Positions 16,490-24,724 of a stretch of DNA of 64,000 bases are shown one piece after another. The notes beneath the pieces were generated by a model. It saw only the letters and a program-made list of their open reading frames with translations, searched no databases and had not been told where the DNA came from. This DNA is from Bog-473 sp963719485. GTDB lineage: Bacteria; Actinomycetota; Acidimicrobiia; Acidimicrobiales; RAAP-2. The position numbers were made by a program, and so were the translations under genes. The stretch covers positions 2,542,001 to 2,606,000 of the forward strand of contig OY970387.1 of NCBI GenBank assembly GCA_963719485.1, read 5' to 3'. The stretch's first letter is position 1, and each line of letters starts with the position of its first letter.

Positions 16490-17803
16490 GTGACGCTGAC
16501 AGCATCACCGCTGCCGGCGACCCGCGAGGCGGGTGCCCGGCTCGGGTTGGCGCGCCGTACGACGCCGGTCCGCCTGCGGTGGGTCGCGATCTCCATCGCC
16601 GTTCTCGCTCTCGTGGCGGGGCTCGTCGCCGCGCTGGCGACCTCAGAGCGCCAGGGAGCAACAACGGCGGCGTGGCAGAACGCCGAGCCCCTCATGGTGA
16701 CGGCGCAGGCGGTCGACACGTCACTCTCGGATGCCGACACCACTGCGGGTGCGTCCTTCCTGCAGGGCCGACTGGAGCCGGCCGCCCTGCAACGCCGCTA
16801 CGAGACGGACCTCGCGTTGGCGTCCGCCGACGTCGCCGTGGCGGCACGAGAGGCGGGATCTGATCCCGCCGTGGCGTCGAGCCTGCAGACCCTGTCGACG
16901 GACCTGCCGGTGTACGCCGGCATCGTCCAGGACGCCGACTTCAACGAACGCCAGGCGTCCTACCCGCTGGCGGCGGCGTACATCGCCGAAGCGAACAACC
17001 TCATGCGCACGGCGATCCTGCCTGCGGCGGCTTCTGTCTATGGGACCGAGAGTGGCCGGCTCGCCGACGATCAGTCGCAGGGGGTATCCCCGCTCCTGGC
17101 GACCCTGGCCGTCCTGGCGCTCATCGGCCTGCTCGTCGTCCTCGTTCTGGCGCAGCGATGGCTGAGCCAGCGGTTCCACCGCACCTGGAACCTGGCGCTG
17201 GCCGTCGCGACGGTGATCGTTCTCGCCCTGGGGGTGTGGTTCACCGTTGCGGTCGTCAGCCAGAATTCGGGCGTCAACACCGCTCAGGCGAACGGGTCGC
17301 GGCCGGTCTCGACCTTCACCCAGGCCCGGATCCTCGCGTTGCGCGCCCGGGCCGACGACGAGCTGACCCTGCTGACGCGGGATACGGACCCGACCTACCA
17401 GAGCGACTACACCAGCACGGCGGCTGCCCTGGGACACCTGCTCGGCTCCCCGACGGTCGCGAGCGGCTCGTCCGCTTCGAATGACCTGACTCGGGCCAAG
17501 GCAGCCTTCGGGTCCTATGCCGCCGTGCACAGCCAGATCAGGCACGACGACACGGCGAACGATTTCTCCGGTGCCGTGGCGGTGGCCTCGGGCAGCGACG
17601 CGGGGCAGCTGCCAGCGGTCTCGTCGGACCTGACCGGCGACCTCTCGGACGGGATCACGACGTCCCAGTCGACGTTCGCCAGCGCCACCTCCGGCGCCGC
17701 GTCGGACCTGGACGGGCTGATCTGGGGCTTGGCCATCGGAGCGGTGCTGGTGGCGGCGCTCGTCCTGATCGGTTTCCAGCCGCGGATCGCGGAGTACCGA
17801 TGA
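16490..17803 (+). CDS. glnX: GlnX-like membrane signal transducer
   Basis: This 437-residue protein, close to the length of mycobacterial GlnX, begins at GTG 16490 just after a GGGAGGGAGGG ribosome binding site; upstream frame codons lack one. Four TM helices are visible at about residues 31-51, 202-222, 233-255 and 409-429, leaving two extracytoplasmic helical domains (52-201 and 256-408) and a very short cytoplasmic tail. In mycobacteria GlnX relays amino-acid binding by GlnH to PknG. The downstream genes are exactly glnH and, after one insert, pknG, which is the main support for the name. It overlaps glnH by 4 nt (ATGA). Confidence 0.85.
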   Translation: MTLTASPLPATREAGARLGLARRTTPVRLRWVAISIAVLALVAGLVAALATSERQGATTAAWQNAEPLMVTAQAVDTSLSDADTTAGASFLQGRLEPAALQRRYETDLALASADVAVAAREAGSDPAVASSLQTLSTDLPVYAGIVQDADFNERQASYPLAAAYIAEANNLMRTAILPAAASVYGTESGRLADDQSQGVSPLLATLAVLALIGLLVVLVLAQRWLSQRFHRTWNLALAVATVIVLALGVWFTVAVVSQNSGVNTAQANGSRPVSTFTQARILALRARADDELTLLTRDTDPTYQSDYTSTAAALGHLLGSPTVASGSSASNDLTRAKAAFGSYAAVHSQIRHDDTANDFSGAVAVASGSDAGQLPAVSSDLTGDLSDGITTSQSTFASATSGAASDLDGLIWGLAIGAVLVAALVLIGFQPRIAEYR

Positions 17804-18828
17804 GGACCAGCCGCATGGGCGCACCGGAGCAGCCGCGCACGGCACGACGGGCCCGGTTCGCCCTTCTCGCGGTCGTGACGTCGCTGGTCCTGGCCGCGTG
17901 CGGGACGTCCGCGCCGGTCACGCCCGCATCGAGAGCGACGCCGGAAGTCCTCCCCAAGGGCGCTGAAATCGTCCACCCCACGCCACCGCCGGCTTCCGAC
18001 ACGTCGTGCAACCCGGCGGCCAGCCTGGCGCCGCCCGCCACGATGCCCACGCCGGACCAGATGGCCCAGGGCACATTCATGGCTACGGTCCAAGCCCGTG
18101 GGTATCTCAATGTCGGGGTCGATGACAACACCTACCTGTGGGGCTATCGCGACCCTTCCGCCGCCAATCCGACCGGGTTCGACATCGACATGTTGGATCA
18201 GGTGGCCGCGGCGATCTTCGGACCGTCCTATCCCCAACACATCCACTACACCTACGTGCCGAACGCCGATCGTGTCCCGGCCGTGCAGAAGGGTCTCGTG
18301 GACATCGTGGCGGAGACCATGACGATCAACTGTGACCGGGAGAAGTCCGTCGACTTCTCGACCGTGTACTACGAAGCGGGCCAGACCATCCTCGTCCCGA
18401 ACAACTCGACGATCACGGGTCCGCAGGACCTCGGGGGGAAACGGGTCTGCGCGGCGAATGGCTCGACCTCGCTGCAGAACCTCGTCAGGCCGGGCATGCC
18501 GCGCCATATCCAGCTTTGGGGCGTGAAAAACGAGACCGACTGCCTCGTGATGCTGCAGCAGGGACAGGTCGACGCCGTCAGCACGGACGACGCCATCCTG
18601 ATCGGTATGGCCGCCCAGGATCCGAACGTCAAGGTCCTCGAACCGACCTTCACCGACGAGCCGTACGGGATGGCGATCAGCAAGACCCACCCCGAGTTCA
18701 CCTCCTTCGTCAACGGCGTCCTGGCCCAGGTTCGGGCGGACGGCACGTGGGCGCAGATCTACAGCACGTACCTCACGCCCTACACGCATTCGCCCCCGCC
18801 GTCCCCGCCACCACCGAGCTACCGGTGA
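17800..18828 (+). CDS. glnH: GlnH-like amino-acid-binding lipoprotein
   Basis: This 342-residue lipoprotein has a basic head, a hydrophobic stretch and the lipobox LAAC (Cys about 34), so it is anchored on the outer membrane face. The mature part is a type II periplasmic-binding fold (SBP_bac_3): GYLNVGVDDNTYLWGYRDP, GFDIDMLDQVAAAIFG, TMTINCDREKSVDFSTVYYEAGQ, and LGGKRVCAANGSTS. These resemble Glu/Gln/Asp-binding proteins. No ABC permease or ATPase is adjacent, which fits a sensory role with GlnX and not transport. It ends with a Pro-rich tail and overlaps the next start by GTGA. Confidence 0.9.
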   Translation: MRTSRMGAPEQPRTARRARFALLAVVTSLVLAACGTSAPVTPASRATPEVLPKGAEIVHPTPPPASDTSCNPAASLAPPATMPTPDQMAQGTFMATVQARGYLNVGVDDNTYLWGYRDPSAANPTGFDIDMLDQVAAAIFGPSYPQHIHYTYVPNADRVPAVQKGLVDIVAETMTINCDREKSVDFSTVYYEAGQTILVPNNSTITGPQDLGGKRVCAANGSTSLQNLVRPGMPRHIQLWGVKNETDCLVMLQQGQVDAVSTDDAILIGMAAQDPNVKVLEPTFTDEPYGMAISKTHPEFTSFVNGVLAQVRADGTWAQIYSTYLTPYTHSPPPSPPPPSYR

Positions 18829-20027
18829 GCGCGATGACGAAGATCACCATGGAGGGGATCGATCAGCGCATCAACGAATTTCGAACCGTGCTCGATCGGA
18901 CCACGGGCAACCTGGTGGAGCTCGACGCCGACGTGACGCGCCAGCTCCTGGAGTCGTCGGCCTCGCTCCGCGGCGTCACGGCAGAATCGTGGCTCGACGC
19001 CTCGCGACGCCACGCGGAGTTGTGGCGCGGCCAGTTCGCCCTCGAAAGCGTGCTGACACAGATCGCGCAGACGCGCGGCTCGCGGCGGTCGCTCCCCCAG
19101 GCGACCCTGATCCGCCTCGACGAGCTCCTCGGCACCGAATGTGTCGAGCTGCCACGGCCGCCCAGTGCCGGCGCGCCCAAGCTCACCGAAGGTCCCGCGC
19201 CCACCATCTCGTTGACCATCCAAGAAGCCCTGCGCCAGATGTCGGAGGACTACGAGGTCGTCGCCCGGGTGGTGGCGTCGGTGGCCGACGTCTGGGGCGA
19301 GCCGGTCGAACGCCTCCGCCAGGTGGCGGGAGATGTCGAGGAGCTCGAACAGTGGCTGCGCGACCAGAGCGTCCGACGGCCGAACGAACTGCAGACGATC
19401 GCCCTGGCCGTGTCCGAGACCCAGGCCACTGCCCGCGACGACCCGCTGGCGCTGAGCCCGACCGCGGTGCCTGAGCTGCAGACCCGCGTGGCGCGGCTCC
19501 GGGCTTCGCTGGAAGAGGTCCTGCGGGGGCGCCAGGAACGTCTCGCTGACCTGGCGGCGGTCGAGGAGAGCATCGCCGCCGGGAGAGCGGCCACGGCAGC
19601 CTGTCGGAACGATCTCGACCGGGCGGCACTGAAAATTCTGGTTCCCGACGAAACCTGGGGGACGTTGGAGCGAGTGGAGCAGGAGTTCGCCGGTTTGGCG
19701 CGTGAGGCGGAGGTGGCCCGCCAACCCGGCGCGGCAGGCTCATGCGCGGTGCTCGCCGCCCGGGCAGAGGAGCTGACGAGTGAGGTGTCGCGCCTTGTTG
19801 CAACGGGCGACTCCGGACTTCGGGCCCGCGACGAGCTGCGCGGCGTTCTCACCGCGTATCAGGCCAAGGCGCAGTCCCTCGGACTGGCGGAGAGCATCGA
19901 GCTGGCCGAACTCTTCGCGGCGGCACGTGACGTTCTCTACGCGGCGCCATGCGACCTGGAGGTGGCGGAGCAACGCGTCCTGGAATACCAGCGAGCGATC
20001 CGAACCGCATCGGCGGAGCCGTCGTGA
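18825..20027 (+). CDS. Helical protein between glnH and pknG
   Basis: This 400-residue protein of no recognised family starts at GTG 18825 (GTGA overlap with glnH) or ATG 18834. It is almost entirely alpha-helical by composition, rich in Leu, Ala, Glu and Arg. Heptad-like stretches suggest coiled coils (VTRQLLESSASLRG; PELQTRVARLRASLEEVLRGR; LADLAAVEESIAAGR). No signal peptide or TM helix is seen, so it is cytoplasmic. Its strict translational coupling to both glnH and pknG suggests a scaffold or adaptor linking the membrane sensor to the kinase. That role is inferred from position alone. Confidence 0.8.
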   Translation: MSAMTKITMEGIDQRINEFRTVLDRTTGNLVELDADVTRQLLESSASLRGVTAESWLDASRRHAELWRGQFALESVLTQIAQTRGSRRSLPQATLIRLDELLGTECVELPRPPSAGAPKLTEGPAPTISLTIQEALRQMSEDYEVVARVVASVADVWGEPVERLRQVAGDVEELEQWLRDQSVRRPNELQTIALAVSETQATARDDPLALSPTAVPELQTRVARLRASLEEVLRGRQERLADLAAVEESIAAGRAATAACRNDLDRAALKILVPDETWGTLERVEQEFAGLAREAEVARQPGAAGSCAVLAARAEELTSEVSRLVATGDSGLRARDELRGVLTAYQAKAQSLGLAESIELAELFAAARDVLYAAPCDLEVAEQRVLEYQRAIRTASAEPS

Positions 20028-22444
20028 CGGCGTGCACTCGACCCGATTGCGCGGGGTCCATCGACGCCGGCTACTGCAACGTCTGCGGGTATCCGCCGAG
20101 TCGAGCGACTTCGACGCAGAACGCAGCGGCGGCCGCGGCCGTCGCCGAAACGCCGCCGCACCAGGCGAGTTCCGTGTCCGTACCGTGCGAGCGGCCGGGC
20201 TGCGGCGGCACCGTGGCGGAAGACGGTTACTGCGACCAGTGCGGTCTTGCTCCGCCCGGCGGGTCTGGGCGGATTGCGGTCGATCCGGGGCCCGCCGGCC
20301 CGGTCACGCCGGCATCCGTGAGCGTGCCTACCATCTCCCGGGGAACCAGCACGGTCCGCCGGTTCGCGACGTCCAGCGGAACGAATGGTCGACCGAGCAG
20401 CACCACCGGCTCGCGGGGGAGCCGGGGGAACCTGGGTGCGGGTCTGGTCGACATGCCGTCGATACCCCATCGCGATCCACACGAGGCCGTGCTGGCCAAC
20501 CCCGAGGTACCGGAGCGCAAGCGGTTCTGTGCACGCTGCGACCACCAGGTCGGTCGGGCCCGCGGCGCCCGGCCCGCACGCACCGAGGGGTTCTGCCCCC
20601 ATTGCGGGGGCGTCTACTCCTTCACCCCGAAGCTGCTGCCCGGCAACCTGGTGGGCGGGCAGTACCAGGTGGCTGGGTGCATCGCGCACGGCGGGCTGGG
20701 GTGGATCTACCTGGCTCAGGACAGGAACGTCGAGGACTCGTGGGTCGTCCTGAAGGGCTTGCTCGATTCGGGGGACGAATCGGCCATGCTGGCGGCGGCG
20801 ACGGAGAAGCGTTTCCTGGCCGAGGTCAAGCACCCGAACATCGTGCGCATCTACAATTTCGTCGAGCACGACGGGGCCGGCTACATCGTGATGGAGTACG
20901 TCGGCGGCGAGTCACTCCGCGAGCTGCGCGTCCGCCATCGCGAGGAGACCGGCAGCCCCTTGCCGGTGGCCCAGGCGATCGCCTACATCCTCGAGATCCT
21001 TCCCGCGCTCGGATTCCTGCACCGGCGGAAACTTCTCTTCTGCGACTTCAAACCGGACAACGTCATTCAGACCGAGGAGCAGCTGACGCTCATCGATCTG
21101 GGCGGCGTCCGCCGCATTGACGACCCCGACAGCGATCTCTATGGCACGGTCGGCTACCAGGCACCCGAGGTGCCGAAGCTGGGGACGGCGAGCATCGCTT
21201 CGGACCTCTACACCGTGGCGCGCAGCCTCGCGATCTTGAGCATCGAGTTCGCCGGCTTCCAGGACGAGAAGCGCTACGCCACGTCGCTGCCCCCACTGCA
21301 GGACGTGCCCGAGTTCCAGCGGTACGAGTCCTTCTATCAATTCCTGCTGAAGGCAACATCCGTCGAGCCCGAGCTGCGCTTCCAATCGGCGGAGGACATG
21401 GCGGAACAGCTCGTTGGTGTCCTGCGCCAAGTCGTCGCGGCGGATGGCGGCACGCCGGCCTCTGCGCCCAGCGCGCTCTTCAGCGCCGAGCTGGGAGCCG
21501 TGCCCGACGAGAGCCCGTGGCAGCTCCTTCCGATCCCCGCGGTTGACACCAACGACCCGGCGGCGGGTGTCCTCGCCACCGTGGCGCTGGTTGGTGCCGA
21601 CCAACGCCAGGCCCTGCTGGCATCAACGCCACGGTCGACGGAGCTGAGCCTCAACATGGCCCGGTGGGCGATTGAGGAGGGTGACTTCGAGACGGCGCTG
21701 CAAGAGCTGGAGTCGCCCGAGGCCCGGGAGAGCGACTGGCGTGCCGCGTGGTGGCGGGGTGTGCTCCTCATGGCGCAGGGCCGTCCCTCCGAAGGTCTCG
21801 CCTACTTCGCCGCGGTCGCCGCTGAGCTGCCGGGGGAACTCGCACCGAAACTGGCGATGGCTGCCTGCTACGAGCAGGCGGCCCACACGGAGTGGGCATC
21901 CGACAACGGTGCGCGTCCTGCCGCGACGTCCGAGCTGCAAGCCGCGGCCCGGTACTACGCCCTGGTCGTGAGTACGGACGCGAGCTTCGCCAGCGCCAGC
22001 TTCGGGCTGGCCCGCGTCTACATGCAGCTCGGTGACCGCGAGGCCGCCGCCGCCGCCCTGCAGAGGGTCCCGAAATCGTCGAGCGCCTACGTCGCAGCCC
22101 AGATTGCCCTGTGCCGGGTGCAGTGCGCAGAACTGCCCGACGATCCACCCACCCTGCCCGACCTGACGGCGGCCTCCGGGACCCTCGGTGGACTGTCCCT
22201 GGACAACTCGGTGCGCCTTCCCCTGCTTCGAGATCTCCACCTGCAGGCTCTGCACATGCTGACGGAGGAGCGGGTGGCGCCCGACGCGGACACGCTGCTG
22301 ATGGGTGCGGCACTCGACGAGGACGACCAGCGAGCGGCCCTCGAGCGCACATACCGCGCGCTGGCCAAACTGGCTCCCAGCGAGGAAGCACGGTGTGCCC
22401 TGGTCGACCGGGCGAACGAATCCAGGCCTCGGACGTTGACGTGA
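20024..22444 (+). CDS. pknG: Serine/threonine protein kinase PknG
   Basis: This is an 806-residue soluble kinase, somewhat longer than mycobacterial PknG (about 750). It opens with two zinc ribbons (C4-C9-C18-C21 and a second CERPGC/CDQC), a linker, and a rubredoxin-like pair (CARCD and FCPHCG, residues about 168-200). The kinase domain has the PknG-specific loop CIAHGGLGWIYLA (about 217-229), Lys in VVLKG (about 243), catalytic DFKPDN (about 341) and DLGG in place of DFG. A TPR domain follows from about 540. GTG 20024 overlaps the upstream stop. In mycobacteria and corynebacteria PknG phosphorylates the FHA protein GarA/OdhI to control 2-oxoglutarate and glutamate flux. Confidence 0.96.
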   Translation: MTACTRPDCAGSIDAGYCNVCGYPPSRATSTQNAAAAAAVAETPPHQASSVSVPCERPGCGGTVAEDGYCDQCGLAPPGGSGRIAVDPGPAGPVTPASVSVPTISRGTSTVRRFATSSGTNGRPSSTTGSRGSRGNLGAGLVDMPSIPHRDPHEAVLANPEVPERKRFCARCDHQVGRARGARPARTEGFCPHCGGVYSFTPKLLPGNLVGGQYQVAGCIAHGGLGWIYLAQDRNVEDSWVVLKGLLDSGDESAMLAAATEKRFLAEVKHPNIVRIYNFVEHDGAGYIVMEYVGGESLRELRVRHREETGSPLPVAQAIAYILEILPALGFLHRRKLLFCDFKPDNVIQTEEQLTLIDLGGVRRIDDPDSDLYGTVGYQAPEVPKLGTASIASDLYTVARSLAILSIEFAGFQDEKRYATSLPPLQDVPEFQRYESFYQFLLKATSVEPELRFQSAEDMAEQLVGVLRQVVAADGGTPASAPSALFSAELGAVPDESPWQLLPIPAVDTNDPAAGVLATVALVGADQRQALLASTPRSTELSLNMARWAIEEGDFETALQELESPEARESDWRAAWWRGVLLMAQGRPSEGLAYFAAVAAELPGELAPKLAMAACYEQAAHTEWASDNGARPAATSELQAAARYYALVVSTDASFASASFGLARVYMQLGDREAAAAALQRVPKSSSAYVAAQIALCRVQCAELPDDPPTLPDLTAASGTLGGLSLDNSVRLPLLRDLHLQALHMLTEERVAPDADTLLMGAALDEDDQRAALERTYRALAKLAPSEEARCALVDRANESRPRTLT

Positions 22445-22457
22445 GGAGCGCGAACCG

Positions 22458-23417
22458 ATGAGCGGCACCGAAATCGATACGAGCGTCCTTCCCTGCCGCG
22501 CCTGCGAGTCGCCCGTCTTCGACGACGAGCTGTTTTGCGAGTCGTGCGGAGCCCGCGTCGCCGGCGAGCAGGCAGCGCCGGCGGCCAGGGAGGCCCGCCG
22601 GCCAGAGGAGCGACAGGACTGTGACCTGGGCACCATTGCCGGGGTGACCGACAAAGGCCACAATCGTCCGCGCAACGAAGACGCGATGGCCATCGCCGCG
22701 GTCGGTGACCGGTTCGTCGCGGTGGTCTGCGACGGGGTGGCCTCGACCGCCAACCCCCACCTGGCGGCCCGCGCCGCCGCCGACGCCGTGCTGGCCGTCT
22801 TGGAGCCGTCGCTCCGCCTCCCGGAATGGCCCGACTCAACGGCCTTCCAGCAACTGATGAGCGAAGCGTTCATGCAGGCGCAGGCGGCGGTGACGCTCGT
22901 CCCCGACTACGAGCCGCGTGGCAATGTGCTCGCCCCCTCGACGACCCTCGTCGCAGCTGTGGCGTCGGCGGAACGTGTCGTCATCGGCAATGTCGGGGAC
23001 AGCCGCGCCTATTGGTTGAGCTCGACTCCGAGCAGCAGCATGGTGCTCACGGTCGACGATTCGTGGGCACAGGAGCAAATCGCCGAGGGTGTCGCCGCGG
23101 GAATCGCCTATGCCGATCCGGAAGCTCACACGATCACACGCTGGATCGGCGGCGACGCGGAATCGGTGGCGCCGGGTTTCTCCGAGTTGGAAGTGACCGA
23201 TCCCGGCCTGCTGGTGCTCTGCACCGACGGGCTCTGGAATTATTTTGAGGACGTCGAGCGGCTCGGTGACCTGATCCCACGCTCCGCAGTGTCGCCGCTG
23301 GAGATCGCACGACAGTTCATCGACGCTGCGCTCGACGCCGGAGGACGCGACAACATCACCGTCGTGGTCCTCCCGCTCGGCGCAAACGCTGCCAGCGTGT
23401 CCGGCCGGCATGACTGA
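22458..23417 (+). CDS. PP2C-type phosphatase with zinc ribbon
   Basis: This 319-residue metal-dependent Ser/Thr phosphatase probably reverses PknG-type phosphorylation. A zinc ribbon (CRACESP and CESCGA, residues about 12-33) precedes a full PP2C domain. Its metal aspartates are in NRPRNEDAM, VCDGVAS, LCTDGLWNY and GRDNITVVV, and GNVGDSRAYW is the core strand. DGVA replaces the usual DGMG. No TM helix is present, unlike PstP of mycobacteria, so it is cytoplasmic. ATG 22458 has GAGGAG 9 bp upstream. It follows pknG by 13 bp. Confidence 0.92.
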   Translation: MSGTEIDTSVLPCRACESPVFDDELFCESCGARVAGEQAAPAAREARRPEERQDCDLGTIAGVTDKGHNRPRNEDAMAIAAVGDRFVAVVCDGVASTANPHLAARAAADAVLAVLEPSLRLPEWPDSTAFQQLMSEAFMQAQAAVTLVPDYEPRGNVLAPSTTLVAAVASAERVVIGNVGDSRAYWLSSTPSSSMVLTVDDSWAQEQIAEGVAAGIAYADPEAHTITRWIGGDAESVAPGFSELEVTDPGLLVLCTDGLWNYFEDVERLGDLIPRSAVSPLEIARQFIDAALDAGGRDNITVVVLPLGANAASVSGRHD

Positions 23418-23431
23418 GGAGTAGCCGCATC

Positions 23432-24724
23432 ATGAGCGAGTTCCGCATCGAGGCGTTCCACAACAAGTTCCTGCCGACGGGTGCCCGGGACGTGCATAGC
23501 GTCATCACCGTGACCGCCTCGGCAACGGGTTCCACCGGCGCGTCAAACGCCTCCGCTGCTGAGGACCGCTCCGAGCTGCTCATCGTCGACGTCTCCGGCT
23601 CCATGGGCGGCGAGAAGCTGCGGGCGGCCAAGCAGGCGACGTCGGCCGCCATCGACTGCATCCCCGACGGAGTGCGATTCGGGATCATCACCGGCAACCA
23701 CAGAGCTGACGTCGCGTACCCGCCGTCGTCGCCACTAGCCCTTTCCTCGCCCGAGACGCGCGACGCCGCCAAGGCGGCCGTGAAGAACTTCGAGGCCGGG
23801 GGCGGGACGGCCATGGGGTATTGGATCCATCTGGCGACGCTCATCCTGGGCGACGCCACGGGCATCCGCCACGCCATCCTCCTCACCGACGGCAAGAACG
23901 AGAGCGAAGACCCCGAGCTCTTCGCCGAGAATCTCCGCGGCGCCGAAGGCGTGTTCCAGTGTGACTGCCGCGGCGTCGGGGGGGACTGGGTCAAGCAGGA
24001 GCTCGAGCAGGTCTCGACGATGCTCCTAGGCGATCTCGACATCGTCGCCAAGCCTGAGGAGCTCGAGGAGGACTTCACGGCCTTGATGCGGCAGTCGATG
24101 AGCCGACAGGTGGCCGAGGTGGCGCTTCGAGTGTGGACCCCGCAGGGAGCCGAGGTCGTCGCCCTCAAGCAGATGGAACCTCCACTCGACCTCGCGGGTG
24201 GCCGCGTCGAGGCCGGACCACTCACCGGCGAGTACGCCACCGGATCGTGGGGTGACGAGGCGCGTGACTTCTACCTCAGCATCGGGTTGCCCGCCGGAGA
24301 GGTCGACGACGAGATGCTGGCGGCGAGGGTCACCCTGGTGGTGGGAGGGGAGCCCGTGGGACAGGGCATCGTCCCCGTGGTGTGGACCGACGATGCCGCC
24401 AAGTCGACCCAGATGAACAAGCGCGTCGCCGATGCGAGGGGTGAGGGCGAGCTGGCGGAGGTCATCCAAAAAGCGGTCGACGCCCACCGCGCCGGAGACG
24501 TCAGCACGGCCACGGACGGCTTCGGGGAGGCCGTGCGCATCGCGAACGCGACGAGCAACGACGCGGTGATCGACCGCATCTCGAAGCTGGTCGACATCGA
24601 CGACCCGGTCACGGGACGGGTCCGCCCGAAAGCCAAGATCGACGATGTCGACGTGTTGACGTTGGAAACACGGTCCACGCGGACCTCGAAGAACCCGACG
24701 AAGCAGCCAGGTCCGGCGGGATGA
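23432..24724 (+). CDS. VWA domain protein of the PknG cluster
   Basis: This 430-residue protein has a von Willebrand A domain at about residues 45-215. The MIDAS metal site is intact: DVSGSMGG (about 53), the Thr in AGGGTAMG, and the Asp of LLTDGKNESED. A second beta-rich half (EVALRVWTPQGAEVV and later) and a helical C-terminus follow. No signal peptide is present, so it is cytoplasmic. VWA proteins next to kinase and PP2C genes often act as phospho-regulated protein-binding partners, for instance in TerY-like units. A substrate or adaptor of PknG is the working inference. ATG 23432 has GAGGAG upstream. Confidence 0.88.
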   Translation: MSEFRIEAFHNKFLPTGARDVHSVITVTASATGSTGASNASAAEDRSELLIVDVSGSMGGEKLRAAKQATSAAIDCIPDGVRFGIITGNHRADVAYPPSSPLALSSPETRDAAKAAVKNFEAGGGTAMGYWIHLATLILGDATGIRHAILLTDGKNESEDPELFAENLRGAEGVFQCDCRGVGGDWVKQELEQVSTMLLGDLDIVAKPEELEEDFTALMRQSMSRQVAEVALRVWTPQGAEVVALKQMEPPLDLAGGRVEAGPLTGEYATGSWGDEARDFYLSIGLPAGEVDDEMLAARVTLVVGGEPVGQGIVPVVWTDDAAKSTQMNKRVADARGEGELAEVIQKAVDAHRAGDVSTATDGFGEAVRIANATSNDAVIDRISKLVDIDDPVTGRVRPKAKIDDVDVLTLETRSTRTSKNPTKQPGPAG

